A DNA stretch of 64,000 nucleotides from Candidatus Promineifilum breve (GCF_900066015.1 NZ_LN890655.1:2334726-2398725), one strand, 5' to 3'; shown: positions 23,263 through 32,385, numbered from the stretch's first letter. A program made the numbers and translations. Notes: generated from the sequence alone by a model not told the origin.

Positions 23263-24411
23263 TCATTCCAGTTCCAGCACCAACGGCGCGGCCACCAGCC
23301 CCCGCCGCCCGTAATGATCATCGAAGACGGCCGTGACGTGGTTCAGCCCGCCGTCGGGTAGGACGCGGCTGAGGACGATGGGCACGTCCACCGTGCCCGC
23401 CGCGCCGATGATGGCCGTGTACTCGCGGGTGGTGATGGCGCTGTTGGACTCGAACGGGTCAATGTCGAAGCCGCCGCCCGGCAGCCCCTCGGTGAACAAT
23501 CCGCCCTCGGCCACCAGGACGATCACCGGCCGCCCCACCGGGCCGTGGACGCGCACCGTCTGGTTCGGTTGGCTGACGACTGCCGGGCTGCCGCCGCCAA
23601 CCAGTTCAATCACCGGCCGCTCCGGCCCGCCGGGGCGCAGGACGGCCACCGCCCCGCTGTGGTCTGTGCCCGCGCTGCCGGGGTCGGCCATGCGGAAGGC
23701 GTCGTTGACCAGCACCGTGCCGTCGTCGAAGGTGGCGGTAATCGTCGCCCCCACCAGTTCCAGCCCGCCGACGCTGCCCGATTCAAAGGGGCCGGGCGCG
23801 CTGACGCCGCGAATACTCGTCGGATCGACGTCGACGGAGAACTCGAAGCGGTCGCCCCGGTAAAAATCGCTGAACTTTAGGATCAGCACGTCGAAGCCAT
23901 CGTCGTGCGGCTCTTCATACGCGTGACCGACGAAGTTTAGCCCGACTTCCACGTCCACTCTAACGTCTTTGGCCACGGTGTCGCCCGCCTGGCCGTAGGG
24001 ATCAAAAACCATGTCGGGGAAGATGGCCGTGGACAGGTCGATGCGCAGCTCCGTCAGGTACTGACCGTCCTGCGATTCGTTGGCGATGATGAATGAGCCG
24101 GTGTTGAACGTGCTGGCGTTGATGGGCTTAAAGCGGGTGATCGTCACCGAGGCCGCGGCGCTATAGGGGGCCGGCGTCGGTGTGGGCGGCGGCGTGGCGG
24201 TGGCCGTCGGCGATGGCGTGACCGTTGGCGTCGCCGTAACGCCGTAGGCGATCATCGGCAAATGGGCCAGGGCGTCCGGTGTCCGCGAGGGGGTGGCGGT
24301 GAGGTCGGGCAGCGCCTGGCCCGTCGCCGGCCGCCCGGCCAGGGCCAATACGCCGGCCAGTATCAGTACGATTAGCGCGCAACTCATCAGACGGGTGGTG
24401 ATCGATTTCAT
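23263..24411 (-). CDS. Secreted protein of unknown function with Pro/Thr-rich linker
   Basis: The function is not recognised. The 382-residue protein has a signal segment (MKSITTRLMSCALIVLILAG), then a spacer rich in TPTVTPSPTATATPPPTP, then a beta-rich region (VTITRFKPINASTFNTGSF, DFYRGDRFEFSVDVDP). It ends in an Ig-like looking segment with RVLPDGGLNHVTAVFDDHYG. ATG 24411 has GGGGAGACAAG upstream. The spacer is typical of surface proteins in this window. It is 37 bp downstream of the big membrane-protein gene and may be co-transcribed. Confidence 0.7.
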   Translation of the reverse strand: MKSITTRLMSCALIVLILAGVLALAGRPATGQALPDLTATPSRTPDALAHLPMIAYGVTATPTVTPSPTATATPPPTPTPAPYSAAASVTITRFKPINASTFNTGSFIIANESQDGQYLTELRIDLSTAIFPDMVFDPYGQAGDTVAKDVRVDVEVGLNFVGHAYEEPHDDGFDVLILKFSDFYRGDRFEFSVDVDPTSIRGVSAPGPFESGSVGGLELVGATITATFDDGTVLVNDAFRMADPGSAGTDHSGAVAVLRPGGPERPVIELVGGGSPAVVSQPNQTVRVHGPVGRPVIVLVAEGGLFTEGLPGGGFDIDPFESNSAITTREYTAIIGAAGTVDVPIVLSRVLPDGGLNHVTAVFDDHYGRRGLVAAPLVLELE

Positions 24412-24448
24412 CTTGTCTCCCCTTGCCGCAAAGTGACCTTTAGCGGCG

Positions 24449-26674
24449 CTATGGATTGAGCGAAATAGTATAGGCGTTATCGGGCAGCGGTTGCCCGGCT
24501 TGTGTCGCCGGCAGCCGTTGGCCCGTGGCCGGATCGTACAGGCCGACCAGCGCCCGCGTCGCCCCGTCCGGCAGCGGCCGTACATCGCGGATGACGTCGC
24601 CCGCCCGCCAGATGGTGGTGGGGCTGAGGCCGTCGTTGGGCGGGCCGTCGAGTTGGGCCACCACCGCGCCGGCGTCGTCCAGCAGGTGGACGAAAACCGT
24701 GTAATCGACGGTGGGCGCGCCGCCGGCCGCCCACCATAGAACTAGCGCCGGGCCGCCGGCCGTCTGTTCAACGGTCACGCTCAGCAGGCGGATGGCCTCG
24801 CCGAAGGTCACCGGCTCCGCCAACGGGTCGGGCGCGACCAGCGGCGCGGCCGGGCGCACCACGGTTGAGGCCACAATGGGCGGCGCGCCAAGCGCTTGCC
24901 CGTTGGCCGTGGTGGCAACGTCCTGCCCGGCCACGTGGGCGGCTACCTGCACCAGGGCCGCCGTGGGGCCGTTCAGCTCGCCGGACGGGACGAGCGTCAA
25001 CCGGTCGCGGTAGGCGTCGCCCGCCCGCCAGCCGGCCGTGGGGTTCATCCCCTGGCCGGGGAAGCTGTTGTGCTCGGCCAGTTTGCGCCAGCCGCCGGCG
25101 GCGGGGATGAGCAACTGGGTGGCGATGGTGTAGTCGGCGTCGAGGTCGGCGGCGGCGCGCCAGGTGAGGCTCAGGTCGGCTTGGCGGCCGATGGTCAGCG
25201 GCTCGATAGTCACCACGGCCAGTTCCAGCGCGCCATCGTAGACCACCCCGGTGGATTCATTCGGCGGCGTCACGCGCTCGGCTTGCGGGTAGAGGGCGGG
25301 CAGATGGAACAGCAGCAGGCCGAAGGCGATGAGCGGCGGCACGGCGGCGGCCACGGCGCAGGCCGCCGCCCGCCGCCGCGCCGGCCACCAACGGGCGTAG
25401 CCGGCGGCCAGCAGCCAGGCCAGCGCCGGCAGCCCTGGCAACCACCAGCGCGCCTCGGGCACCATCCAGCCCGCTTCCTTCACCGTGAGGGCCTTGACGG
25501 CGAAGTAGAGGTAGCTGATGCCCAGAAAACCGAGTAAGACCATTAAAGTGACGAGTGGGGAACGCTTCCCACTCGTCACTCGTTTGCTCCAGCCCAGCAG
25601 CATAAAACCCACCGCCGCCAGCCAGAACGCATACAGCCAATCCGGCCCGTAGCCCACATCGCCCGCGCTCCAGTCGAGCCAATAGGAGCGCCACACGGCG
25701 GGCAGGAAGGGGATGACGTGGCCGAAGTCGAGCGGGCCAAGGGCCAGGACGCGGCCGACCGGCAGGCTGCCCGACAGCCCCAGCGTGTCGGCCATCCGCA
25801 CCGTGTTGAGCCACAGCCAGCCGGCCCACAGCGGCAGCAGGCCGAGCGCCACCCAGCCCGCTGCGGCCAGCGTGCGCCCCGGCCGCAGCGGGGCCAGCAG
25901 ATGCCCCAACAAGACGACCGCCGGAAAGATTAGCACGAAGACGCCGTTGGCCTTGGTCAGGATGGTTAGGGCGGTCAGTAAGCCCAGGATGAGATATGAG
26001 TAGCGGGTGGCGGGTGGCGAGTGGCGGGTGCTCTGAATTCCTAATTCGTAATTCCTAATTCCTAATTCGTTCTGTAGCAGGAGCACGGCGGAAGACATGA
26101 TGATCGCCACCATCGCCGTCAGGGGCATGTCGTTGTTGACCGAGCCGCTGAGGTGCAGATAGCCGGGCTGGAAGGCCAGGATGCTGGCCATGAGCAGCCC
26201 CACCCACGGCCCATAGACCCGCCGCCCGGCGCGGTAGAGCATGGCGACGCCGACCAGCCCCAGCAGCGCGGCGGCCAACCGGCTGGTATACAGCAGCGGC
26301 GTGGTGCGCGGCGTCACGTGGACGACCGGGTTCAGATTGCCGCGCGGCGTGCTCAGGTAATGGGGGTTCTCTTCGACCGCGATGGGTGGCGGCGGGTTGA
26401 CGGCCGACGGCTCGACCGGCACGCTGAGGCCCACCAGCGCCGCCCAGGTAAAGTACAGCGGCGGCTGATGCCATTCGGTGTAGCGCACTTCGCTATCGAC
26501 CAGTCCGCGATTGGGCAGGCCGCGAATCTGGCGCATGACCTGCACGTACTCGAAGTTGAGCAGCTCGTTCGGCGTGGCGTGGGCCGGCAGGCGAAAGGCC
26601 ATCCCGACCGCGGCGACGAAGTAGAGCAGGAGCAGACCGGTGATAAGCCACAAATGGCGGCGCGGGGCATTCAT
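24449..26674 (-). CDS. DUF2142-like multi-spanning glycosyltransferase with C-terminal soluble domain
   Basis: The 741-residue relative of the 19381 gene opens with one membrane helix and then HATPNELLNFEYVQVMRQ, where DUF2142 proteins have TPDE. Many membrane segments follow up to about residue 470, then an outer beta-rich domain (VVYDGALELAVVTIEPL, VDYTVFVHLLDDAGAVVAQ). It has three in-frame repeat-derived stretches: ELGIRNYELGIQ with STRHSPPATRYS (25999-26072), and TSGKRSPLVTL (25548-25579). ATG 26674 is taken as the start; a longer frame to 26977 is antisense to the epimerase gene. It probably acts in surface glycan assembly. Confidence 0.8.
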   Translation of the reverse strand: MNAPRRHLWLITGLLLLYFVAAVGMAFRLPAHATPNELLNFEYVQVMRQIRGLPNRGLVDSEVRYTEWHQPPLYFTWAALVGLSVPVEPSAVNPPPPIAVEENPHYLSTPRGNLNPVVHVTPRTTPLLYTSRLAAALLGLVGVAMLYRAGRRVYGPWVGLLMASILAFQPGYLHLSGSVNNDMPLTAMVAIIMSSAVLLLQNELGIRNYELGIQSTRHSPPATRYSYLILGLLTALTILTKANGVFVLIFPAVVLLGHLLAPLRPGRTLAAAGWVALGLLPLWAGWLWLNTVRMADTLGLSGSLPVGRVLALGPLDFGHVIPFLPAVWRSYWLDWSAGDVGYGPDWLYAFWLAAVGFMLLGWSKRVTSGKRSPLVTLMVLLGFLGISYLYFAVKALTVKEAGWMVPEARWWLPGLPALAWLLAAGYARWWPARRRAAACAVAAAVPPLIAFGLLLFHLPALYPQAERVTPPNESTGVVYDGALELAVVTIEPLTIGRQADLSLTWRAAADLDADYTIATQLLIPAAGGWRKLAEHNSFPGQGMNPTAGWRAGDAYRDRLTLVPSGELNGPTAALVQVAAHVAGQDVATTANGQALGAPPIVASTVVRPAAPLVAPDPLAEPVTFGEAIRLLSVTVEQTAGGPALVLWWAAGGAPTVDYTVFVHLLDDAGAVVAQLDGPPNDGLSPTTIWRAGDVIRDVRPLPDGATRALVGLYDPATGQRLPATQAGQPLPDNAYTISLNP
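25548..25579. repeat. In-frame palindrome GTGACGAGTGGG..CCCACTCGTCAC
   Basis: This is a perfect 32-bp inverted repeat read in frame inside the membrane-protein gene. Single-arm relatives (CGGGTGGCGAGTGGCGGGTG type) lie at 25999-26030 and 63415-63446. Confidence 0.85.
25999..26072. repeat. Composite in-frame repeat (GGCGAGTGGCGGGTG plus AATTCGTAATTCCTAATTCC)
   Basis: Two repeat families lie side by side and in frame within the membrane-protein gene, coding for ELGIRNYELGIQSTRHS and PATRYS. Confidence 0.8.
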
Positions 26675-26725
26675 AACAACAGACCGGATTATACGCGCAA
26701 AGCTGTAGAGAAAGAAGAAACGGGC

Positions 26726-26731
26726 TATAGT
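26726..26731 (+). promoter_or_regulatory. -10-like box next to the epimerase start
   Basis: TATAGT ends seven bases before ATG 26739. The divergent membrane-protein gene starts at 26674, so both promoters must lie within 64 bp. Confidence 0.4.
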
Positions 26732-26738
26732 ACGGGCT

Positions 26739-27746
26739 ATGCGCGTTGTCATCACCGGGGCGACCGGATTTATCGGCGGGGCGATGGCCCGGCGGCTGGC
26801 GGCCGAGGGGGCCGACATCCTGGCCCTCAGCCATTCCGGCCTGCACACCGCGCGGCCGGCCGATCTGCCCATCACCTGGCGCAACGCCGACATCACCGAC
26901 CCGGCCACGCTGGACGGCGCGTTCGACGGGGCCGATTGGGTCGTCCATGCCGCCGGGCTGCTGGGCCGGGCGGGCATCCCCGAAGAGACCTACCGGCGGG
27001 TCAATGCCGAGGGGGCGCGCCACGTCTTCGCCGCCGTGGCCGCGGCCCGCGCCGATGGGCGCATGGCTGAGTCGTCGCGCCTGCTGCACCTGAGCAGCGC
27101 CGGGGTGCTCGGCCCCCTGCCGCGCCACGATCAGTTGGCCCATGTGGACGAGGCCGCGCCCCTGGCTCCCAGCAACGCCTACGAGCGCAGCAAGGCCCTG
27201 GGCGAGCATTTCGCCCGCGAGTTCGCCCTGGCCGGGCTGCCGCTGGTCGTGGCCCGGCCGGAGTTCGTCTATGGCCCCGGTGACATCCACGTGTTGGGCC
27301 TGTTCCGCACCGTGCAGCGCGGGCTGTTCTTCTACGTCGGCAACGGCGGCAACACCTGCCATCCGACCTACATCGACGATCTGGTGGAGGGGCTGTTGTT
27401 GTGCCTGCGGCTGGGCGCGGCGGGCGAGACGTACCAGATCACCGGCCCGCGCCCGGTGACGTTCCGCGAGCTGGCCGAGACCATCGCCGCCGAAGTGGGC
27501 GCGCGCCCGCCCTGGCTGCGCGTGCCCCCGCCGGTGGCCTGGCTGGGCGCGGCCGGGCTGGAGGTCGCCGGGCGTCTGACCGGCCGGCCCGTGCCCCTCA
27601 GCCGCACCGGCGTGGCCTTCTTCAGCGAGAACCGGCGCTCGACCTACGCCAAGGCCCAGCGCGATCTGGGCTACACGCCGCTGGTCGATCTGCCTGAGGG
27701 GGTGGGCCGGAGTGTGGCGTGGTATCGGGGGGAAGGGCTGCTCTAG
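26739..27746 (+). CDS. NAD-dependent epimerase/dehydratase (extended SDR)
   Basis: The 335-residue protein has the extended short-chain dehydrogenase pattern: GATGFIGG at 7-14 for NAD(P) binding, VHAAGLLG, LHLSSAGVLG, and the catalytic pair in NAYERSKALGE (YxxxK). The C-terminal half (TYIDDLVEGLLLCL, GETYQITGPRPVTFRELA) fits nucleotide-sugar or steroid-type epimerases. The substrate is unknown; a role in surface-sugar modification fits the divergent glycosyltransferase gene 64 bp away. It is full length. Confidence 0.88.
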   Translation: MRVVITGATGFIGGAMARRLAAEGADILALSHSGLHTARPADLPITWRNADITDPATLDGAFDGADWVVHAAGLLGRAGIPEETYRRVNAEGARHVFAAVAAARADGRMAESSRLLHLSSAGVLGPLPRHDQLAHVDEAAPLAPSNAYERSKALGEHFAREFALAGLPLVVARPEFVYGPGDIHVLGLFRTVQRGLFFYVGNGGNTCHPTYIDDLVEGLLLCLRLGAAGETYQITGPRPVTFRELAETIAAEVGARPPWLRVPPPVAWLGAAGLEVAGRLTGRPVPLSRTGVAFFSENRRSTYAKAQRDLGYTPLVDLPEGVGRSVAWYRGEGLL

Positions 27747-28141
27747 GGCGCGACGATTTCTATCCGCCCAGCGACGCGCCGGAAATCGGCGTCCAGGGTG
27801 ACCAGGGAGATGTCTAACGAGTCGGCCACGGCGGCATAAACCGCGTCCGCGCCGCGTAGCCCATGAGCGACGGCCAATTCGGCCGCCAACCCGGCCAGCT
27901 TGGCGTCAACGGGCACAAGGCGCAGGGCGCGGATGCGTTTCAGGGCGGCCATCGCCTCACGGCCGGCGTCGGGCGCGGCGCGGCGACTGATGGCCCCGCC
28001 TACCTCCGGCAACAGGATCGCCGGCGCGACCAACATTTCGCCGGCCGAGAGCTGTGCCCGTAACCAGGCCACGCATCGTTCATGGTGAGCGTCGGCCGCA
28101 ACGAGCAGGCTGACAAACACGTTGGCATCGACGACGATCAT
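27743..28141 (-). CDS. PIN-domain (VapC-type) toxin
   Basis: The 132-residue protein starts MIVVDANVFVSLL, with the first acidic metal ligand D5. ILLPEVGGAI (Glu), GADAVYAAVADSL (Asp) and LVTLDADF follow. The four-acid PIN site is complete, so it should be an active tRNA- or rRNA-cutting nuclease. The start overlaps the antitoxin stop by one base (TGATG). The 3' end overlaps the epimerase gene by four bases. Confidence 0.92.
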   Translation of the reverse strand: MIVVDANVFVSLLVAADAHHERCVAWLRAQLSAGEMLVAPAILLPEVGGAISRRAAPDAGREAMAALKRIRALRLVPVDAKLAGLAAELAVAHGLRGADAVYAAVADSLDISLVTLDADFRRVAGRIEIVAP

Positions 28142-28401
28142 CAGCCGCGCCGCCCCTCGGCGACGGCTTCCACGGCCGACACCCCCGCCGGCCATTGCCG
28201 CCCGATCTCGGCCGCCAGCGTTGCCAGATCGGTCATCAATGCCTCAATTTCCTCGGTCGTCGATGAGGGTGGCTCGACGGGCACAAGCCGGGCGATGGTT
28301 TGGCCGTGATGGGTGATGTCCACTGCCTCCCGCTCCCAGCGGACGCGCTGCAGGACGCTGCTCAGGTTGTCTTTTAGTTCGCGGACGCCAATAGTGACCA
28401 T
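28141..28401 (-). CDS. Phd/YefM-family antitoxin
   Basis: The 86-residue antitoxin MVTIGVRELKDNLSSVLQRV (then VDITHHGQTIARLVP) has the Phd/YefM N-terminal DNA-binding fold and an acidic helical tail that would clasp the PIN toxin. ATG 28401 matches the family start better than 28419. It is translationally coupled to the toxin and is intact, unlike the PIN pair at 14403-14756. Confidence 0.92.
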   Translation of the reverse strand: MVTIGVRELKDNLSSVLQRVRWEREAVDITHHGQTIARLVPVEPPSSTTEEIEALMTDLATLAAEIGRQWPAGVSAVEAVAEGRRG

Positions 28402-28491
28402 GTTCCCATTGTACGACAAACTGGTGGTTGTGGCTAGAGTTGCGGCTACATTTGCAGGGGTTTTCAGTCGTCGCGGTTCGTGCCTGGGGAT

Positions 28492-28545
28492 TTGACGGAA
28501 TTTACAGGATTTCCAGGATTGATTGGATTCGGATTTTCTTCGCCG
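28492..28545. repeat. GATTTACAGGATTTCCAGGATT-type tandem motif
   Basis: Short GGATT-containing units repeat (TTACAGGATT, TCCAGGATT, GATTGGATTCGGATT) in the 160-bp space between the antitoxin and the MFS gene. No other feature is seen there. Confidence 0.65.
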
Positions 28546-28560
28546 TTTAAGAGGCGGGCG

Positions 28561-29871
28561 CTAGGCCGTGGCGGTCACCGCCACCGGCCGGTCGAAGCGC
28601 CGCAATACCGGATACTTCCAGGCGATGAGCAGCGTCAGCAGCACCGTGGCGATGCCGCCGCTGACGATGGCGAAGGGCACGCCGAAGGCCGCCGCGGCCA
28701 GCCCGGCTTCCAGTTCGCCCAGTTGCGGCCCGCCCATGAAGAAGACCATGTTGACGCTGGTCATCCGGCCGCGCAGTTCGTCGGGCGTCATCAATTGGCG
28801 CAGCGTGCCGCGGATGACCGTCGAGACGGTGTCCGACGCGCCGGTGAGGGCCAGGAAGAAGAAGGCCAGGATGAACGAGGTCGTCAGGCCGAAGAAGGCC
28901 GTGGCCGCGCCATAGATGAGCACGCTGACCAGCAGCACCACGCCCTGCCGTTTCATGTCACTGTTGAGGGCCGTCACGCTGCCGGCGACGATGGAGCCGA
29001 CGGGCTGAGCGGCCGACAGCCAGCCATAGCCGACCGGCCCCAGCCCCAGGATGTCCCCGGCCACGATGGGCAACATCGTCCGCGCCGAACTGAAGAACGT
29101 CGCCAGGAAGTCGAGCATCATCGTGCTCCAGATCATCGGCGTGCGGAAGGTGAAGCGCAACCCCTCCAGCAGCGCGCCCCAGCCCAGCCCGGCGGCCGAC
29201 ACCGCCGCCTGCCCGCGATAGGCCAGGAAGGCCAGCGACACCACCACGGCCAGAAAGGAGATTGCGTTGACCAGATAGACCGCCTGCACCCCGGCATAGG
29301 CCAGCAGGATGCCGCCCAGCGCCGGGCCGATCACCCCCGCGCCGGTGAACATCAGCGTGTTGAGGCTGACGGCATTGGCGAAGGCCGCGGCCGGCACCAG
29401 GTGGGGGATGAGCGACTGGCGCGACGGCTGCTCGAAGGCGTGGACGCCGGCCAGCGCCGCGGTCAGGAGATAGATGAGCGGTATGGTCACCCGGCCGGTG
29501 AACGTCAGGAAGGCCAGCGCCCCGGCGAAGAAGAGCGACAGGAGTTGGGTGTAGATCAGCAGCGTGCGCCGGTTGCGCGTGTCGGCCAGCAGACCGCCGG
29601 CCAGCGCGAAGAGGATGATGGGGATGACCCGCACCAGCCCCAACGTGCCCAGCCCCAACGCCTCGGCCCCCAGGTCGATGACCCGGCCGAACAGGTTGAG
29701 AGTGTAGATCTGGCCGCGCAATAGCTCAAAGATGTGCCAGTTGACGGCCGTGAATTGCATCTGCGAGCCGACGGTGGAGACGAACAGGCCGAACCACATC
29801 AGCCGGTAATCGCGGGAGTGCAGCGCGGGCAGGCGCGACCAGACGGAGGGCTTTTTCGATTGTGGACTCAT
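28561..29871 (-). CDS. MFS transporter (EntS/MFS_3-like exporter)
   Basis: The 436-residue protein has twelve predicted membrane segments. It begins after a short cytoplasmic part with LHSRDYRLMWFGLFVSTVGSQ, the usual opening of the MFS_3 exporter group. The loop ADTRNRRTLLIYTQLLS holds the motif-A-like sequence between helices 2 and 3. It probably exports a small molecule with proton exchange; the substrate is unknown. Confidence 0.87.
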   Translation of the reverse strand: MSPQSKKPSVWSRLPALHSRDYRLMWFGLFVSTVGSQMQFTAVNWHIFELLRGQIYTLNLFGRVIDLGAEALGLGTLGLVRVIPIILFALAGGLLADTRNRRTLLIYTQLLSLFFAGALAFLTFTGRVTIPLIYLLTAALAGVHAFEQPSRQSLIPHLVPAAAFANAVSLNTLMFTGAGVIGPALGGILLAYAGVQAVYLVNAISFLAVVVSLAFLAYRGQAAVSAAGLGWGALLEGLRFTFRTPMIWSTMMLDFLATFFSSARTMLPIVAGDILGLGPVGYGWLSAAQPVGSIVAGSVTALNSDMKRQGVVLLVSVLIYGAATAFFGLTTSFILAFFFLALTGASDTVSTVIRGTLRQLMTPDELRGRMTSVNMVFFMGGPQLGELEAGLAAAAFGVPFAIVSGGIATVLLTLLIAWKYPVLRRFDRPVAVTATA

Positions 29872-29957
29872 AGCTGAAGCGTGTGGTGGTAGGAGGATAG
29901 GCCGGGAGGGCAGACGCCACTCCCGGCCGGAATGATCGCGACGGCTCCCAATGCGGT

Positions 29958-30554
29958 CTAGTGGCGTTCCTCACTCACGCGCGGCGCGCCATAGAGCCAC
30001 CAGTGGTTGCCGCGTGGGTAGGCCGCGGCCCATTCCGCCGGCCAGACGAAATCGCCCGGCTGCCAGCGGCCTTGCAGCCGGGTGTCCAGCGTCGCCAGAT
30101 GTTGCTGGGGCCGCGCCTCCAGGCGGTAGGGCGGCAGGCTGAGGCGGTTCATCAGGGCCGCGATCATGGCCCGCGTCTCCACCGCCGTGTCGTAATTGCT
30201 GGCGCGGTCGAACGTGCCGCGATCCATGTCCTTGAGATACTCTTCCCATTGCCGCAGCCGGGCCTCCAGCTCGCGGTGGGCCTTGGCCTCGGAGCGCACC
30301 ACGCGGTCGGCCAGGGCCTGGTTGAAGGCGGCCACGGCGGCGTCGACCTGGGCTTGCTGCTCGGCCGTCAACTGCTCGCGCAGGGCCAGCAGCCGGTGCT
30401 CGCGCAGCAAATAGCCGCCCAGCGTCAGCGTCGGCATACCGCCGCGTGGCGCGGGCCAATGGAGCACGTCGCTGTCCAGATATTCGGCCATCTGTTCGGC
30501 CATCGCCGCCAACACGGCTACGTCTTGCGCCAATCGCGCGTCACCGTTATGCAT
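29958..30554 (-). CDS. Uncharacterised helical protein
   Basis: The function is not recognised. The 198-residue soluble protein has long charged helices (LREHRLLALREQLTAEQQAQ, VVRSEAKAHRELEARLRQWEEYL) and a Trp-rich end (GDFVWPAEWAAAYPRGNHWW). GTGGAGGCTCAGCG precedes ATG 30554, a strong ribosome site. It stands alone. Confidence 0.75.
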   Translation of the reverse strand: MHNGDARLAQDVAVLAAMAEQMAEYLDSDVLHWPAPRGGMPTLTLGGYLLREHRLLALREQLTAEQQAQVDAAVAAFNQALADRVVRSEAKAHRELEARLRQWEEYLKDMDRGTFDRASNYDTAVETRAMIAALMNRLSLPPYRLEARPQQHLATLDTRLQGRWQPGDFVWPAEWAAAYPRGNHWWLYGAPRVSEERH

Positions 30555-30644
30555 CGCTGAGCCTCCACTTGTCGAGTTGCTTCATCGGATATAATAGACC
30601 TCAGGCTTGGCCGCGTCAAACGAAATGACCGGACTATAAGAGGA

Positions 30645-30790
30645 AACACAGAGGAAGAAGAGGGACACAGAGAGCACAAAGCGAAGAGTAAGATATCGAG
30701 AACCAACGTGAGGCCGAAAGGTAATATGAAGGTACTACTCTCCATCTCTGTGGTCTCTGTGTCCTCCGGGCTCTCTGTGTTACTCTTAGG
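30645..30790. repeat. Inverted ACACAGAGG-type repeat
   Basis: The left part (AACACAGAGGAAGAAGAGGG then ACACAGAGAG) and right part (CTCTGTGGTCTCTGTGTCC then CTCTCTGTGTTACTCTT) are inverted. They form a unit of about 145 bp that fills most of the space between 30554 and 30794; no gene is seen in it. Confidence 0.8.
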
Positions 30791-30793
30791 TGG

Positions 30794-31105
30794 ATGAGTA
30801 AACCTATGAACTCAATGAGACGGGCCGCGATCTATAAGCTGGCCGCGGCTGCCCACGAGATGGAACTGGACGTGATGAGCGGCGTCTTGCACCGCGCCGA
30901 CGACGGCCGCTGGCAAATCGGCGATCACGACCTGGACACCTGGCTCGACGTCCACAGCGGCGAGGAGCTGGTGCTGGTGCTCGGCTCGCTGGCCGACGAG
31001 CGCGAGGTGCAGGTGCGCACCTGTCGCACCTGCGGCCGCGATTATACGGAACTGGAATGCCCCCACTGCCGCGCCAACCGCATTCGCCTGCGCGGCCATG
31101 CCTGA
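30794..31105 (+). CDS. Small zinc-ribbon protein
   Basis: The 103-residue protein has a C-terminal zinc ribbon (CRTCGRDYTELECPHC, four Cys). Its N-terminal part (GVLHRADDGRWQIGDHDLDTWLDVHSGEELVLVLG) resembles a small beta domain. It probably binds nucleic acid or protein. ATG 30806 is an alternative start. It lies just upstream of a secreted zinc-ribbon protein. Confidence 0.7.
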   Translation: MSKPMNSMRRAAIYKLAAAAHEMELDVMSGVLHRADDGRWQIGDHDLDTWLDVHSGEELVLVLGSLADEREVQVRTCRTCGRDYTELECPHCRANRIRLRGHA

Positions 31106-31134
31106 TTTCATCCTTCGCTTTACAATACCCCTCT

Positions 31135-32097
31135 ATGCGCCACTTTACCGAGCTTCTTACCCGGCTGACGATTGTCCTGTTCTTCTTATTTAGCCTGGCC
31201 GCCACGTCCGGCGTTGCGGCCCAGACTACCGCCGGCCAATTGACCACGCTGGCGGTCGAATTATGGCCCGACTATGACCGCCCGGCGGTGCTCGTCTTGC
31301 TGACCGCTGAGTTGCCGGCGGGCACGGCGCTGCCGGCCACGGTGACCATCCCGCTGCCGGGCGAGGCCGACGTCAACGCCGTGGCCCGCTTCGACGACAC
31401 CGGGGCGATGCTGTCCGACGTGGACTATACCACCAGCGCCGGGCAATTGACGCTGACCACCCCGGCCAATCGCTTCCGGGTGGAGTATTACGCGCCCTAC
31501 GAGGTGGCCGAGGAGGCTTACTCCTTCACCTTCGACTGGACGGCCGATCTGGACGTGGCGCAGATGACGGTCGTCGTCCAGCAGCCGCTGGCGGCCACCG
31601 ACATGACCATCACGCCGACGCCCACGGGCACGGCCGACCGTGGCGACGGCCTGATCTACCACACGCTGGCGGCGCGGCCGGTGGGCGCGGGCGAGCCGGT
31701 GACGGTGCGCGTGGCCTATACGGTGGAAGCGCCGGTGCTCTCGGCTCCGTCGCAGGCGCTGCCCGCGGCCACCGGGGCGGCCACGACTACCGGCGAGGAT
31801 ACGGCCACCGGCGGCGCCACAACGGCCACAACCGGCGGCTTCAATCCGCTATGGTTGTTGGCGATTGCCGGGGCGTTGGGCTTGTTGGTCGTGGCCTGGT
31901 ATCTGGGACAGCGGCAGGGCCGCGCCTCGCGCGCCCGCAAGCCGCAGCCCACGCGCCCGGCCAAGAGCAAGCCGGCCGCCACCGCGCCAAAATCGACCGG
32001 GGATAAAGCGGCGGGGCGCTTCTGTCACCAGTGCGGTCAGCCGGCCCTGCCGGAAGACGTCTATTGTCGTAATTGTGGGACGCAGTTGAAGGGATGA
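31135..32097 (+). CDS. Secreted or membrane protein with C-terminal zinc ribbon
   Basis: The 320-residue protein has an N-terminal signal segment (LTIVLFFLFSLAATSGVAA) and a beta-rich outer part up to about residue 200. A Thr/Gly/Ala-rich stretch, one membrane helix (NPLWLLAIAGALGLLVVAWYL), a basic linker, and a final ribbon CHQCGQPALPEDVYCRNCG follow. The zinc ribbon should thus be cytoplasmic. TACAAT (31121-31126) lies eight bases before the ATG 31135. The role is unknown. It ends 15 bp from the convergent microcompartment operon. Confidence 0.75.
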   Translation: MRHFTELLTRLTIVLFFLFSLAATSGVAAQTTAGQLTTLAVELWPDYDRPAVLVLLTAELPAGTALPATVTIPLPGEADVNAVARFDDTGAMLSDVDYTTSAGQLTLTTPANRFRVEYYAPYEVAEEAYSFTFDWTADLDVAQMTVVVQQPLAATDMTITPTPTGTADRGDGLIYHTLAARPVGAGEPVTVRVAYTVEAPVLSAPSQALPAATGAATTTGEDTATGGATTATTGGFNPLWLLAIAGALGLLVVAWYLGQRQGRASRARKPQPTRPAKSKPAATAPKSTGDKAAGRFCHQCGQPALPEDVYCRNCGTQLKG

Positions 32098-32112
32098 ATC
32101 GGCCGATCCGGC

Positions 32113-32385
32113 TCAATCCCTCAGCATCACGTCATCGACAATCCCCACGATGACGGCACGAATGGGCGCGACCTGCTGATTCAGCACCTGCCGCGCGCCG
32201 TTGCCCTCGTCGAGCACCAGCACCCGGTCGCCCACGCCCGCCCGCGCCACGTCGACGCAGATGTCGTAGTCGGCGGTTGCTTGACCTTCCAGGTCAAGCC
32301 GCTCCACCAGCAGCAGCTTGTGCCCGGCGAAGGCTTCATGCTTGACAGTGGCGACGACGGTTCCGGCGACTTGTCCGATGTACAT
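32113..32385 (-). CDS. BMC-P (EutN/CcmL) pentameric vertex shell protein 1
   Basis: The 90-residue protein MYIGQVAGTVVATVKHEAF, then GHKLLLVERLD, GVGDRVLVLDEGNGAR and RAVIVGIVDDV, has the full EutN/CcmL pattern. Pentamers of this family cap the vertices of microcompartment shells. It is the last gene of the BMC operon on the minus strand. A G-rich repeat lies between it and the next BMC-P gene. Confidence 0.95.
   Translation of the reverse strand: MYIGQVAGTVVATVKHEAFAGHKLLLVERLDLEGQATADYDICVDVARAGVGDRVLVLDEGNGARQVLNQQVAPIRAVIVGIVDDVMLRD

Noticed and set aside
28480-29724. A 414-codon plus-strand frame rich in Arg, Gln and Gly
   Set aside because: It is antisense to the MFS transporter gene. 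Composition is typical of GC-driven shadow frames.
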